Assembly (NCBI GenBank): GCA_964019415.1
Contig: OZ025875.1
Coordinates: 481,001-545,000, forward strand
Source of the DNA: Ianthella basta
Taxonomy: Eukaryota > Porifera > Demospongiae > Verongiida > Ianthellidae
Direction: 5' to 3'
Length of the DNA stretch: 64,000 nucleotides
The notes beneath the pieces were generated by a model. That model was given only the letters and a program-made list of their open reading frames with translations. It was not told the DNA's origin and searched no databases. The position numbers and the translations under genes are program-made. Below, in pieces: positions 1-15,607 of the stretch; positions within the stretch are counted from its first letter, which is position 1, and each line of letters begins with the position of its first letter.

Positions 1-13
1 AGTTAATGCATTT

Positions 14-3000
14 CTACTTGATCCTGGCAGCATTAGTGGAGGTGAGAGGCTTCCTCTTCGCCTTACTCTTCTTGGCGGCCTCTTGCTGCTGTTTCAACTT
101 ATGAGCAGCCTCAAGTCGTTCACGTTGTCTCTCCTCCCTCTGAAGCCTTGAAGCCTCCATTCTCAACCTCAACCGCTCTGGAATCTGCCTCTCGCTTGGT
201 CCCGTCTCGAGGTTGAAGGCTAAGCTCATTCTGCGGTCATCAACCTTCTCACTTGACGCCCCCCCTAGCAGATCACTAGGTCTTCCTGTCGTGTGCTGCC
301 AAGGGTACTCTTGGTGTTGGTGAAGGAGTGTGGAAGTGTTAGTCAACGATGGAGTTACACCCAACCTGACTGCTCGGTTGGAGCGCTTTGGTGATTCTGG
401 CTTGGTCTGTGTCTCAACAGGATATGATGAACGCAAGTGAGGAGGAGCAATTGAGTTTCGCCGCTGGAGTTCAGACAAACGGTTAGGATCATGCAAGGGC
501 TCGGTATTGCGAGGCTGGAGGGTGGAGCTGCAATAGTGGGGATTATCCTTGGAGGCAGCCAGCTTCTGCTGAGGGAAAGGAGGCAGTGGTGTGTTTACAG
601 AACTTGATGGGACCACAGATGTGACACCGAACCGTTCAACATTTTCATCTGTAACTCTCACTGGGCTTTCCCTATCCCTAGCCAAGTGCTGGGATTCACT
701 GCCACTCCGAGCACTGCTGGCTGGTCTCACTCCTTTGTGTCCCTTGGCAGACTGTTCTTCCCCACAGCTGAGGTTGTGAGCAACCCCTGCCTTTTCACGG
801 GTCAGGATGTGAGCCATCCGTTCTTTCCCCAGCTCTGTCAAAGCCACACGCAGTTGTGTCTGGAGAGAATTCGTCGCAGCATCTAGCTGCACCTCACAAG
901 ATTTTCGCTCTTCCGCTAACTCTGCTGTAGCCAACTGCAGTTGTGCTTGGAGGGAGCTTGTTGCATTTTCAAGCTGCACCTGGTGAGCTCTCCGCTCTTC
1001 CACTAACTCTGCTTCAGACGCACACACTTGTGCTTGTAGGGAGTTAGTTGTGCTTTCAAGTTGCAGCCGGTGAACGCTCCGCTCCTCCTCTAGCTCCCAA
1101 TGGTGAGCTGCCAGTAGCTCATCCCTCAGGGCATCCTTTTGCTCCTCCATCTGACGCTGATACACTGCCCTCATCTCCTCAAGTTCCTTCTGGTGGACAA
1201 GCTGCACGCTCTCGAGTTCCTCAAGGTGAGTCCTTCTGGCCTCATCCAATGCCACTTGGTGCACTTTCTGTTCGTTCTCAAGTTTCTCCTGGCAGAGTTC
1301 ACTTTCCTTCTCAAGCTTCAGCTGATGTGCGATTTGCAGTTCTGAAAGGTGGGCCATTCTGTCCTCTTCCATTTTATTGCAGAGGGTGCTAATGCGAGTG
1401 TTTGCTTCCTCAAGAGCACTCTGCTGGATAGCCTTTTCCTCTGCAAAGGTCTTCAGCAAGGCAGCCCTAGCTTCATCCATTGCAACTTTGTGACTGCTTT
1501 CAGCCTCTGCAAGTGTTGCAGCGTGTTCTTCCTCAACCCTTGCTAACAGCTGCTGAAAGGACACCTTCTCTGCTTCTAGCTCACTCTGTACCTCAGCAAG
1601 CATGCCCCGATTGGCCATGTTGCTTTCCTCAAGGGCAGCCAAATGAGAAGCTTGTTCCTCATCAATCACCTCCTGCAGGGCAGTCTTGACTGCCTGCAGC
1701 TTCATCTCCAGGACCTTCCCTTCTAGTGCCATAGCCGCAGTGTGAGCCTCCCTCTCCTCCTCCAGTGTGTGCTGGAGTGACTCCCCCTGACATATCATTT
1801 CCAACTGATGCGTACTCTCAGCCTCTTCCAGCCGCAGCTGGCCAGCTGTCCTTTCCTTTTCAAGAGCTGACATGTGAGCAGCTCGCTCATCCTTGAGAAT
1901 ATTCTGCAAAGCTTCTTCTGTTTCTTTAAGTTTCATTTCAAATGCCTTCTTGGCCACTTCCATTGCTGCAATGTGTCCTTCTCTTTCCTTCTCCATCAAT
2001 CGCTCGAAGGACGCTCGCTCCATTACAAGTTCTTTCTGGTTGGCCTGCTGTGTGGCCTCCACCAGTTGCTGACTGGCTGCTCTCTCTTCTGCAAGAACAG
2101 ATTCCTGAAGTGCCTGCAGCTCAGCCCTGAGGTTGTCCAGTGCTTCTTGTTCGTGCACCTCCCCCTCTGTCCTCACAACCTCCACTTGGCGCTGGAGCTG
2201 TTCTGTCTGCCTCAGGAGCTCAGCCTTCCTCTCCTCCAGGTGGAGGTTGTCATGACTCAAGTGATCACACTTTGCCTCCCACTCTGCTAGCTGCTGCCTC
2301 ATCTCTGACACTTGACAACTAACAGAAAAGCTTTCAGCTCGGAGCTACATAACAAGTGAGAGGAAATTTGCAATGAAGAAAAGTCCATTATGAAGCACTG
2401 AAAGGGGACACCACATGAGGCCTCGGTCTATTTGCTGGTTCTTTTCTATTTTCATTCATTGGGTGCACCAAATGTACAATAAGTGAGCTGTTTTGGGAGT
2501 GTGCGTGACCCTACCTCATTATTCTCCTCCTTCAACTTGGTCAGTCGGGCCTCAGCTGCCTCAGCCAGTGCCTCTTGTCGGGCGGTCTGCCGCTGGGCAG
2601 CCTGCAGCTGCAACTGAACAGACACCACCAGGTTCTTCTTCTCTTCCAGTGCCTATATTGATGACAGCAGCCACTGATAAACATTAGTACTGACACTGAC
2701 CAAGCATGCACTTAAATAATACACACACTGTGCACACAGTACATAACACCACAGGCTAGTGTGCGTCCTATCCACCAACATACGTAGAAGTGCATATAGG
2801 ACACTGAGGGCATGCGTGCTTACCTTCTCCAGCTCTTGGATGCAGCTGTGTTGCCGAGAAGACTCCTCCTCAAGCAGCTTAACCTCTTCTGCTTTCTTCT
2901 CAGACTGCCGGCTCAGAACTTGCTCCAGCCTAAAGATGAATATGACATACGTAGACAGGTGACTATAAATTGGGGAGACCACTTGTAAAACAACAATGTT

Positions 3001-5580
3001 GAACTCAAGCAGACTCTACACATGGCAGTACTGTACAACTACTTCTACGACAGCATGGGAATGAGCTGAGTATTCCCTCAGTGTATGCCAATGTGGTGGG
3101 AGGAGTGGTCTGTACCTGGTGTTAGTCTTCTCCAGCTGGGCCATCTTCAGTGTCATACTGTCCATTTCATCAATCCTGTCCTTGTAGACCTGCACCTGAC
3201 TCACCTCAGCTCTTAGGACCTCATTCTCGTACCCTATAGTAGAGGGCACAGACACAAATAAGAGACCCATTCCAAATCACACACAAGACACCCATTCCAA
3301 ATCACACACAAGACACCCATTCCAAATCACACACAAGAGACCCATTCCAAATCACACACAAGAGACCCATTCTACATCACACACAAAAGACCCATTCCAA
3401 TTTTCCAAATCATACCCGTGAGACACGTTTCCAATACTTAGTGCATTAGAAGTGAGTGTGAGCTCATGACGTGTGTGCACCAGTACATGATGTGCTAACT
3501 CACTCAGCCTCGCCATGTCCTTGGACAGCGCTTGGTATTCCGTATCTGATGCTTCCAGGAGTGCTGTCTGACTGCGCAGGGACTCTTCCAGGGTCTGCAC
3601 ATGCCTCTTCAGCTGTACCACCTGTGGACAGGGGCAGGAGGGACAGCAGTAATGGTAGCTTGCAGGAGAGTCAGTGCACACCATAGAATTGCATAGACAT
3701 TTGGATTACAGTAGGAGTGGGCGACACCCACCCACCCACACCCACCCACACGCACGCACACACATACACACACACACACACAAGCACCTCTCTTTCCTTC
3801 TTGTCGCCCTCAGTGCTGTGTGTGACCTGTTCAGAGCGTGCAGGTTTGGTTGTCCTCCTCCTCCTGATCCCTGCACTAGTGTCAGGACATATTGCAGGGG
3901 AGCAGAGCCATCGGATGGCAGCAGGTGAGTTCAGTCCAGAGTAGTACATTCGGCTACGAGTGGAGGGTGTGGCAAGGAGAGCCCTGTGGGTGGGTCTCTT
4001 TGGGGTATTCAAGATCGGCGAACAGTCACTTGGACTGCTGCTTGTCAACGAGTCCTTGCCAGCACTGCCAGGTGAGACTGGTAAAGAGAACATGCACAAA
4101 CACTTTAGATTATTCCAGATATACACTATTCCAACACTCCCTCTTGACTATCACACAGAACCCTTCTTCCTCCCTTAAAAGCCCTCATTGAGGCTACAAA
4201 CATGGCATTGCACCCTCCCTGAAGGCACCACTAGCCACGTGGTGTGAGCAACAGCATGTGCATGTACGTATTACACACTGTGTCAAGGGCTCTCCTTGTA
4301 GCCAGCCACTGTATGCAATCACTAAAGATTGATGGCACCCTTTCCCCCACACCTATGTAATTATCCTCTCAGGGTTCTTTGGGAGCAAGAAGGATTCTGT
4401 ACCCTTCAAAAGCAGCCTGGAGAGAACACCACATCCACTAGCCACTCCTTACAGAATTTATGGCCCACTGCACCCTTCCTTAACTATTTCTATGGAGAAC
4501 TTCCCACAGTCCTTGAACATTAGTGACAGTGCCATCCACTGGCTAACTGCTGCCCAACCCCACCCCACCCCACCCCACTGCAGCAGCTCAGCGCTGCACC
4601 ACACTACGTCTGTGTCACTCACATATGGAGATGGTCCCGTGCAGGAGGGCACCCTGCTCGTCAATCTGCTCGGCAGCCTTCTTGATAGTGTCCATGATGC
4701 TGAGCTGCATGACCTCGTCCAAGGCCTGGATCAGCTCAATGAAGTGCTCATTAGGGCGGCACTGCACAGCCCAGTAGAGGAGAAGGATGGTGCCATCAGC
4801 CAGCGCACGCCAATCCCCCTCCACCACTCGTCTATGGTCAAGGCAGCTGGATGCCTTGCACTGATAAAACACTGCAAGGAGACAAGCAAAGCACACAGTC
4901 ACAGCATTGCACTACAGTTTGGTGCTAACACTTGGACAAGTGGAATGGAAGGGGAAATGAAGCATTTAGATTTGTAAAAATAGATAAGTATACACTGAGG
5001 AACGAGTTGAGTAGCTTGTACTGTAGTGTGGGGCTGTGTGTTACAAGTGCATTTCATGAAACTGCTTTGCAGAACACATGGACCAGCAAAGCTGTCTGGT
5101 GGGGAAACACCTGGTGGATTCCCACTTATGATGGTAAGGATGTAATTGTATTCATTCACTACTTTGATCTGCACCTACTAGTCAATGTATGTGTCTACAC
5201 TGGACAGCACAACACAGAGTTGCATGATTCGACATGTGGTGGTGGTGGCTTAGTGTCTCCCTGCCCCTCCTTACAGCTTGCTCGTTCAGCGACATAGGAA
5301 GCGATTCCATCCAGGTTGTCCTCTGACAAGGAAGGGGCTCCATCAGCATCTGGCTCACTGGAGAGAGAGACAATCAGGACCTTAAATCGCAGGACTAGTG
5401 CTACACTGTCCCCTCATCGCATGTCATCAAGTAAGGAAGGTCCCACCTAAAGACTAGCAAGTTCTTAAGTGTTTAAAATACAACATAAATGATAGCACGT
5501 GCATAATGCCACCTAACAGTGCCTGCGTTGTTCCTCGTTGCATCAGTGCTTACATCTTCTGCAGCAGTCTGATCCAGCAT
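14..5580 (-). CDS. NUMA1: NuMA homologue (nuclear mitotic apparatus protein), multi-exon
   Basis: Spindle-pole and cortical adaptor that, in the known family, links LGN/Pins to dynein. Supported exons (reading leftwards): about 5274-5357 or 5361, 4659-4874, 3800-4080, about 3510-3630, 3116-3234, 2824-2929, 2515-2652 and the large last exon 14-2344. The N-terminal part carries a Hook/NuMA-like segment (ADGTILLLYWAVQC near 4760-4800). A Ser/Thr/Arg-rich linker follows, then a very long coiled coil. The tail holds RLSELQRRNSIAPPHLRSSY (about 409-480), matching the human NuMA LGN-binding peptide RIAELQQRNRVCPPHLKTCY, then DDRRMSLAFNLE (human ADRRQSMAFSIL) and a Lys/Arg-rich end. The 5' end is unresolved: a 5' exon with VDVFEMLDQTAAED and a GTAAGC donor fits best, with the only in-frame ATG at 5580; the downstream acceptor choice is ambiguous (CAG/TGAG). 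Shorter than human NuMA. Head-to-head with NARS2. Confidence 0.85.
3265..3410. repeat. 25-bp tandem repeat in a NuMA intron
   Basis: About five copies of ACCCATTCCAAATCACACAC plus AAGAG, decaying at the right edge. Confidence 0.75.
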
Positions 5581-5842
5581 CTCAAACACGTCCACGCACA
5601 GCGAAACGGTTCCTCCTCGTCAACGCGTTCTTCTTCCGCCGCTCTTTTAAGCTGGAACCGGAGCAGAATGTATGATACATGCAAAGAATAAACCAAACCT
5701 CGCAGTCCCCCCCGCTAGTGCGCCTACCCAAGTAAACAGCGGCTCCAATTGCAAGTGGGACTCCATCTAGGTCACTTCCTTAGCGTGGCGCCAAAACTTC
5801 AATTTGAACATTCGCGAATCTGATTGGTCAATCAGTCATAAA

Positions 5843-8484
<2,642 letters not shown>

Positions 8485-8971
8485 GGTATTCATTGACATC
8501 GCTAATCATTGGAGGAAAATCAGTATTTGCACTGTAATGATCCTGCACTGCATTACTCTCAAGGTTTCTTGGTACAACTATCCACTGCACTCAGCACTCT
8601 ATCACACGATTGAAGTACTTGGCACATGCTCATGTGTGGTAGTGCCAAACGATGATCAAATCACATGCAAGTCTACCATCCCAATACTTTACTCACATGA
8701 TCAAGTGCATGACTTCAATCACAATCAGCACAAGAAACCTTGACACCTACAGAGATTGGCTGTCCTATATGTGTGTTATATTTGTATTGTTACATAGTAT
8801 ATTCAACTAGTATAAACTCTGAGTACATTATGCATTTCCTGCCAAGCTGCAAGTTTGCAAAGAAGTAATATTAAGTAATAATGAAACACTGCATGTGTAA
8901 CTGGTAGTTTGTTCAGAATACTACAAAAATACTTTCAAAGTGAGTTGTGATTAGTCATGTGCACCAAGCTT
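8485..8971. other. Intergenic region between convergent NARS2 and HMMR
   Basis: AT-rich, no coding signal. It holds both 3' UTRs; no canonical AATAAA stands out, though AATATTAAGTAATAATGAAAC near 8866-8886 could serve NARS2. Confidence 0.5.
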
Positions 8972-11900
8972 CTAGCAGTTTCGTGTGGCCAGAGGCTTCC
9001 TGTCCACCCCCAATCGAGATGACTCATCCTCGAGTGCTCTCAGCTTCTTCTTCGCCTTCATTTCTTCATCCCGAAGGTGCATAACCTCCTGTGAACACAC
9101 AGTAAAGTACATAGTTCAGTTACATGCTGTGTGTTGTGTGCATATGATCTACATAGGTATGAGACAGAAGGGCACTTGTTGTCTATGTGTGTAGTAAGTA
9201 CCTTCTTCAGGGAAAGATTTTCATTAGTCAGTTTCTGCACATATTGGATCTTTTGCCTGTGGTTGGTGTGTCCGACAAGTTGGGCAAACTGCTGCCCTAT
9301 CCGCACTGCCTGCAAAGAGAGGGAGTGCAAAGGGCCTGGTCACACCCAGCACTCCACACACATCCCACAGCTAGCATATACGTACCTCTGACTCAGCCAG
9401 GTCTGATTGGCTCTGCAGTCCTTTTATCCTGCTCACCAACTGATCAATCTGGTCTTGGTAGGGTAAATACTTTGACTGCAGTTCATAAAACTCCTTCTTC
9501 CACCTACGTACATACGTAAGGTGTGTGTGTGTGTGAATATGCAGGTAGTGACAACCCAACAACACAAGACCCCACATTGGTCTGTCTGGTGTTGTATCCC
9601 ACTCACTTGTCTGCATTGAGGCTCAATTCTGTCTTCTCTGTCTTCAGCACATCAATTTCGTATTCCAGCTGAGAGACCAGCAGAGTGCTGTAGTCAATAG
9701 GAAGAAATTATATATATGGTTAGAGTGCACACTCCACAATATTCATTACATACACAAGCCTATGTGGATGCTACTATAACTTGCCTTGCCTCTGCTCTTT
9801 CAAACTCGCCCAACACTCTCTCCAGTTCAGAGCCCTTTGACTGCACTAACTGCTCCAAGGTTGATTTTTGACCTTGCAATACCCTCACCTCCTCCTCCCT
9901 CACACCTAGTCTCTCTTTCAGCTCCTCTGAGGCAGCCACTGCCTGAGACAGCTTCTGTGCCATCTTCTGCTCTGTGCTATCAGCAGTGTGTCGCACCACC
10001 TCCAACTCTGCCTCAAGTCTTGTGTTGCTCATCTCAGATACAGACAATCTCCTTTGCAGGTCTCGATATGCATCACTCAATGACGCCTTCTCTGCAGTCC
10101 TGTATAAACCATACAACAACATCAAAGCACTGTTGTTCAGTCACTATACTGCCACCCATCACACTGTCAAATAGAAGACTACATCCGTGTGGTTGACATA
10201 CATTGCCTTTAGTGCATTCTGTGTGGACACCAGCTCTGCTTTGGTAACAACTTGTGCCTGTTTGTAGCTCTTCCTCTCGTGATCTGTACAAGGGAGCACA
10301 GCACACACTGACTGCAAAGGCCAAACTACCACACTTCTTGCATTCGAGTGACTGGAATAGTGACCCGGCCACTCGAGCCAACCACCACCTGTGTACACTC
10401 TCCCATCCTCTTACCAAGTTCATCTTCAATCTCCATGCACTTTGCTGTCATCGACTGAAGGGCTTGCATATTCATGTCATTTTGGCTATAAGCAATAGCA
10501 TAAAGAAGCATCAGGTCACACATGATGGTACTGTGCACATGTCACCAACTGCATCTGCATGCATGTACCAGGTACATCCAGCCAACAGGCAATCCCTGCC
10601 AAGAGGGTTAGTAGAATTTACCTCTTCACTTCCTCAAGCATGCTGGCATACTCAGCCTCCTTTTGCTTGTACTGGTCCCTCAAAGTTCTCTCTTTCTCAC
10701 CGGCAGCAGACAGCTGTGTGCCAAGAGACCTGCAAGAAGCATGGAAGCAGGAAACGGTGATTGGGCTAGTTTGATGAGTGGTGTGGGTTGAATGCATGCA
10801 CAAAGCGCACTCACTGGACTTCAGCCACCAATTCCACTACCCTGCCAGTCTCTGTCTGCAACTGCTCAGTCAATGCAGATACTTGCTGTTCACAAGACTT
10901 CCTACAGTAGTCATTTTGTTGATGTAAAGAGTGTACATAAATCATATCCATGCACCACCGGAAAAAGCACACACCTTTCAGACTGGACAGCTTCTGTTAG
11001 TTGCTTGCACTGTGTTTCAAATTCACTTTTTGCAGTGTCCATTGACTCCTTGAGTAGTTTCAACCTACTGTCACACTCCTAAAGGACAAAAAAAACATTC
11101 ATTATGTTAACACGTAAACACTGTACAACACACCATAGCAGCAGCAACTTACCTCGTTCAGTCTTGCACTAAACAGCACGAAATCCACTTCTGTTAACAG
11201 AGAACACAGTAATAAATAATATGATGTGTCAATCAAACAAACCAGTGCTACAGCACTGGAGCCAAGTAAGATGCCCTACACATCCCGGCCACGGCAGAGC
11301 AACATACATACATGTGTAGGACCAAAACACCAACCTTTCGCTGCCAATTGTTCTGTAAAAGAGGCAGTGGTGGCATCCATAGCCCTCTCCGCCTCCTCTG
11401 CCTTCCTGCTTGCTGCCTGCCACTCTTGCCGCACTGTCACCAGCTCTGACTGGACCACCTCCAGTTGGTGCCGAAGGTTGGCAGCCTCAAGGTGCACTTT
11501 GGCAGAGGCCTGCTTGGATGACTCGTGTTTAGCAACCTACAGTACAGCAGCACAAGGAAGCACCACTTGAACATGCAAACCAAAATAAGAACTGTAAACT
11601 TGTGGTACACTAAGGATACATCCTTGTACACACTGTCTCTCAGTTAAGAGTACTGGCCTCTCTTTCTCACCATGCCCTCCAGTTTGGTGACAGATGCCCT
11701 AAGTTCCGCCCTCTCCTTCTGCAGTGAAGCCAGTCCTGACTCCAGTGAAACCTTGTCCCTGCGACAACTCAGCAGTTGCTGCTCTGCTCGTGTTGCCTCC
11801 TCCTGGACCACACCCACCTCTCGCAGTAGGGACATCTTCTCTTGGCGCAGCCGACAGAGCTAGTAAGGGAAGAAGTTAGATCCCTTTATAAAGGACACCT

Positions 11901-12236
11901 CTCTAGTCAGGAGATTAATTCAGGACAGTTGGGCCTGACCCACTGCTGTCAATGAGTGGTGGGCTGTCACTACTGGAAATGTTTTATCATCATGAACATT
12001 AGCTGATGGCAGCACTTGTATGTACCCTCCCTATATCGGGCCACATGAACTAGTTGGATAGATGTCAAACACATGAGCAGACTCTCACTTCAAGCTCCAT
12101 CTGTTTCAGCTTTACTGTAGCAGTGTGGTCCGGCAAGGTAGCTACCTTGCTGACACTTGCCGCTGGCTTTCTCGCAGAAGAGAATAGCTCCTTTTGCTGT
12201 AGGAGACCCACAACAAACGTGCAGTATCATGCTACA

Positions 12237-12273
<37 letters not shown>

Positions 12274-12734
12274 ACACTACGGCCGCTCACCAGTGTGGCC
12301 CTAATGAGGCCCTCATCCGCTGTGACGTTGAGGTTCTCTGCAGAGAAAAGAGTAAGCGTTCTTGTAGCTATCTATCATCTGGAAAACACACGTCTTATAC
12401 TGTTTCAGACTAGAAGGGTGAGTGTTTTGGTTTGTGCTGGACCAGCTCTTACCAACCTTTGCCGCGGGAGGACGACTCAGCCTTCTTCCCCCACCGCTGG
12501 CTCCTGTCGAAAGTTGTCGGTCCCGTGGATCCCTGCACGGGTAGCTTCACGTCATACGCACCGACGGATGGACCTATTGGGACTGTACAATGAAGAGTAG
12601 CAAGATAGAGAGTAAGTCACAGAGAAGTGCATGCAGTTGGGCCCAAGGCTCCAAGCCCAAAGACAGACTAATGTTCCTGTGGGTGGACGAAACTGCTTAC
12701 CTTTTTCGTCAAATCGCTTGGACTTAGAGAACAT
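8972..12734 (-). CDS. HMMR: Hyaluronan-mediated motility receptor homologue (RHAMM/HMMR)
   Basis: Microtubule- and spindle-associated coiled-coil protein. The start MFSKSKRFDEK (12734) is followed by exon 2 (about 12447-12568) with PIGPSVGAYDVK and GPTTFDRSQRWGKK, matching the human N-terminus (PSPGAYDVK..GPVSFQKSQRFKQQK). Then come about ten coiled-coil exons, e.g. 11670-11866, 11370-11535 and 9790-10100. The C-terminal exons carry WKKEFYELQSKYLPYQDQID (about 9480) and FAQLVGHTNHRQKIQYVQKL (about 9230-9290), the latter corresponding to human LLGHQNLKQKIKHVVKL, a region of the centrosome-targeting bZIP-like motif. The last exon, 8972-9088, ends KPLATRNC and TAG. Not every small exon was delimited. 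Divergent from SCLT1 (241 bp between start codons), convergent with NARS2. Confidence 0.85.
12238..12275. repeat. (CA)n microsatellite
   Basis: About 18 units in an HMMR intron; shorter tracts of the same kind lie at 3757-3782, 13321-13351, 20140-20164, 28744-28781 and 48758-48793. Confidence 0.85.
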
Positions 12735-12975
12735 GATTGCACGCAAACCTTTCTCTACCAGCACGACCTTGCTAAAGTGACATTCAAGTTGGCGGCGGTT
12801 TCAATTTTCCCGCTTGTTTCTATAGAGCTGAGGAGGCGTGTTCATTCATGCATGAGGAATAAACAAAGGGTTCTCCTTTCACTATGGCAACACTGACTAT
12901 GAATATTATTAGAACGCCTCAAGTGGACAAAGGGGTGTGCATCCAGCTGAGCGTGCAGCGAGTCGGAGGCCAGGA

Positions 12976-13317
12976 ATGGAGCCCTCCGTGTCAACGCCAA
13001 ATGAAGCCGGAGAGGTGGACTTTTTAAAGGATCAAGGTTATTATTGATAAGTGCAGCAGTGCCATGCACGCACCTGGTGACGACACTGTGTGCAGACAAG
13101 CGACATTTCCCTGACTCGGCTTGTCGACGTCTTGTGCACTTGCAGTTCAGAGACTAAGTGCAGTGGTAGCCAAGTACCAGAAGAAGTACCTCCCTCTGGA
13201 CCCACCCACTGAAGGAGTACGGCTCATTTTAGTATATGACTGACATTATTAATGATAATTCACTCTTGTGTAGTGAGCACTGACTACTGGTCATTGGTTC
13301 AAGCACCTTTACTGCTG

Positions 13318-13352
<35 letters not shown>

Positions 13353-14782
13353 GATGACCTCTACAGTACAGATGGGCCCAAACCAGTCTGGCTCTTTAAC
13401 AAGAGGTAAGCTGGCTAGCACAAGGTCACATTGTCATGTAGCACACAGACCGCCTCCTCCTCCTCCTCCTCCTCCTCCGCCTCCTGTCCCCTGTTGCCCC
13501 ATTGCCCTCTACAGCCTGTTAGTGCCTCTACTTACAGAGTATGACAGTGTTATTCAAGAGCTGAGTCGGCAAGGAGAAGTATGCAAGGTGTGTAGCCGAT
13601 CTTAGTCACTGGGAGAGGCTGGTAGAGTGTATTCACGGTGTGGGTGTGGGCATGTGCTAAGTGCCAGCACTAGGCCATTGGTAGTTGCTTTGTTTGTTAG
13701 AGTGAAGTTGCAAGACTCTCAAAAGCCATCAAACAAGTAACCGAAGAGAACGCAAGGTATTTCGGGAGGTCATGCATGTCTTCGTGCTTGCTGTGTTCTT
13801 GCCGGATTATACACTTCCACCAACCCCCCTCCCCCCCTTCTGTGCAGACTTCATGAAGAGCTGCGTAAGACACTAGAGCACCAATTGCAGGCCTCCCCTT
13901 CACATTCACTACGGCTGTCGGGGCGAGGGCTAGATGTTGACCTGGTGGACCACCTACACCAGCAGCTGGATACAGTTACGCAGGAGAGGAACAGCTATGA
14001 AGGGCTGGCCAAGCAGAGCGAGGAGGAGTTGAAGGAGCTACGCAAGTCACATCATGACCTCTCTCAAACTGCCAAGGGAATGAAAGAAGCTCTTTCCCAC
14101 TGCAAGGTAATGTCCTCTGGAGCAGTTGGTAGGGTGCTGCTGCACTTGACAGTGGGTGAAGCATTCTCTGTTGGTTGAGGAACACTTCTTAGCACTGCTA
14201 GCGAATGTTCTGGTGTGTATGTATACGAGAGTGACAGGTGTCTACTTAGCTCAGCGCTTCACATACAAATGAGCCGTTTTGTGTTAATGTTCAGTGTTAA
14301 GGTTAATTTTCTATTACGTAAACGGCTGAGTGAACATATTTTGTGCTTTTTAGTTGAACAGTTGACCAATTTTTGTGTCTACCACATTAATTTTATGATG
14401 TCATGTGACAGTCACATGACTTCACCCCATCTGCTTTATATACTTACGTACAAATAGGCCAAGGAGTCCGAGGCCACTGCCATAGCACAGAAGCTGCAGC
14501 AGATATGTCAGGCACTGGAGCACGAGAAGCAGAAGCTCATGGCCACTGCACAGGCCCAGGACGGAGAGCTGTCCTCCCTGCAGGAGTCACTTGTGTGCGT
14601 ACAGCCTGTGTGTGTGTGTGTGCTTTGTCTTGTGAACCAGACTGCTACGCCCCTCCATTTTTATCTGATGACGTTATCCAAAAAATGGAGGCAAGGTAGC
14701 GGTCTGGCTAGCGACACTAGTGTGTACTAACAGTGCACTGTGTGTGTCTATCATTGTATCTGCTACATATACCTAAATATAG

Positions 14783-14820
<38 letters not shown>

Positions 14821-15431
14821 GTGTGCGTGTGTGTGCGTGTGTGTGTCTTGTGTATGCACAGCCGGTGCAAGGCAGATCTGCAGAAGGAGACTGCAAAGAA
14901 TGGACAGATGAAGAAGGCACTGGACACAATTACTGCTAGACTCAAAAGAAAAGTAAGGCACACACACACACACACATGGCAGGCACAGGGCACAGGACTT
15001 GTATATAGTGACTATCCAAGACTGGCAGTGTTCAACACTTGATGAGGTGCTCCAAACCTGCTCCAATCCCTGCTACAGGAGGAGGACTCAGAGTTGTGGC
15101 GAGACCATGAGAAGGCAGTGGATGACAGAGTGCATCAACTGGGGCACGCTAACGCCAGCCTGGAGTCCAAGTGAGAGGAGGAGGGGGATTGGGCTCAGAT
15201 GGAGTGGGTGGAGTGGATGTGCTGTGCTGCCTTGTGTTCTAACGCTAGGTTGATGATTTCTTCTACAGTGACATGAGTGTGGGGTGGGTTGATGTGTGTG
15301 TTTGTACCTCTGGACAGATTGGTAGCCACAGAGCGAGAGCTCGTGCTGCTGAGGGAGGAGAAGATGGACTTTGAAGGGAAAATGGGGGTGCTCCAGGGCA
15401 GAATGTTAGTCACTGGAGCAGCCAAACCTAC

Positions 15432-15499
<68 letters not shown>

Positions 15500-15540
15500 C
15501 ACACACATACACACACACACACGTGCACGCACGTGCACAT

Positions 15541-15607
<67 letters not shown>

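Noticed and set aside
590-2290. Plus-strand ORFs opposite the last NuMA exon
   Set aside because: Shadows of the coiled-coil coding strand; no start context or domain, and Leu/Ser-rich composition mirrors Glu/Gln codons.
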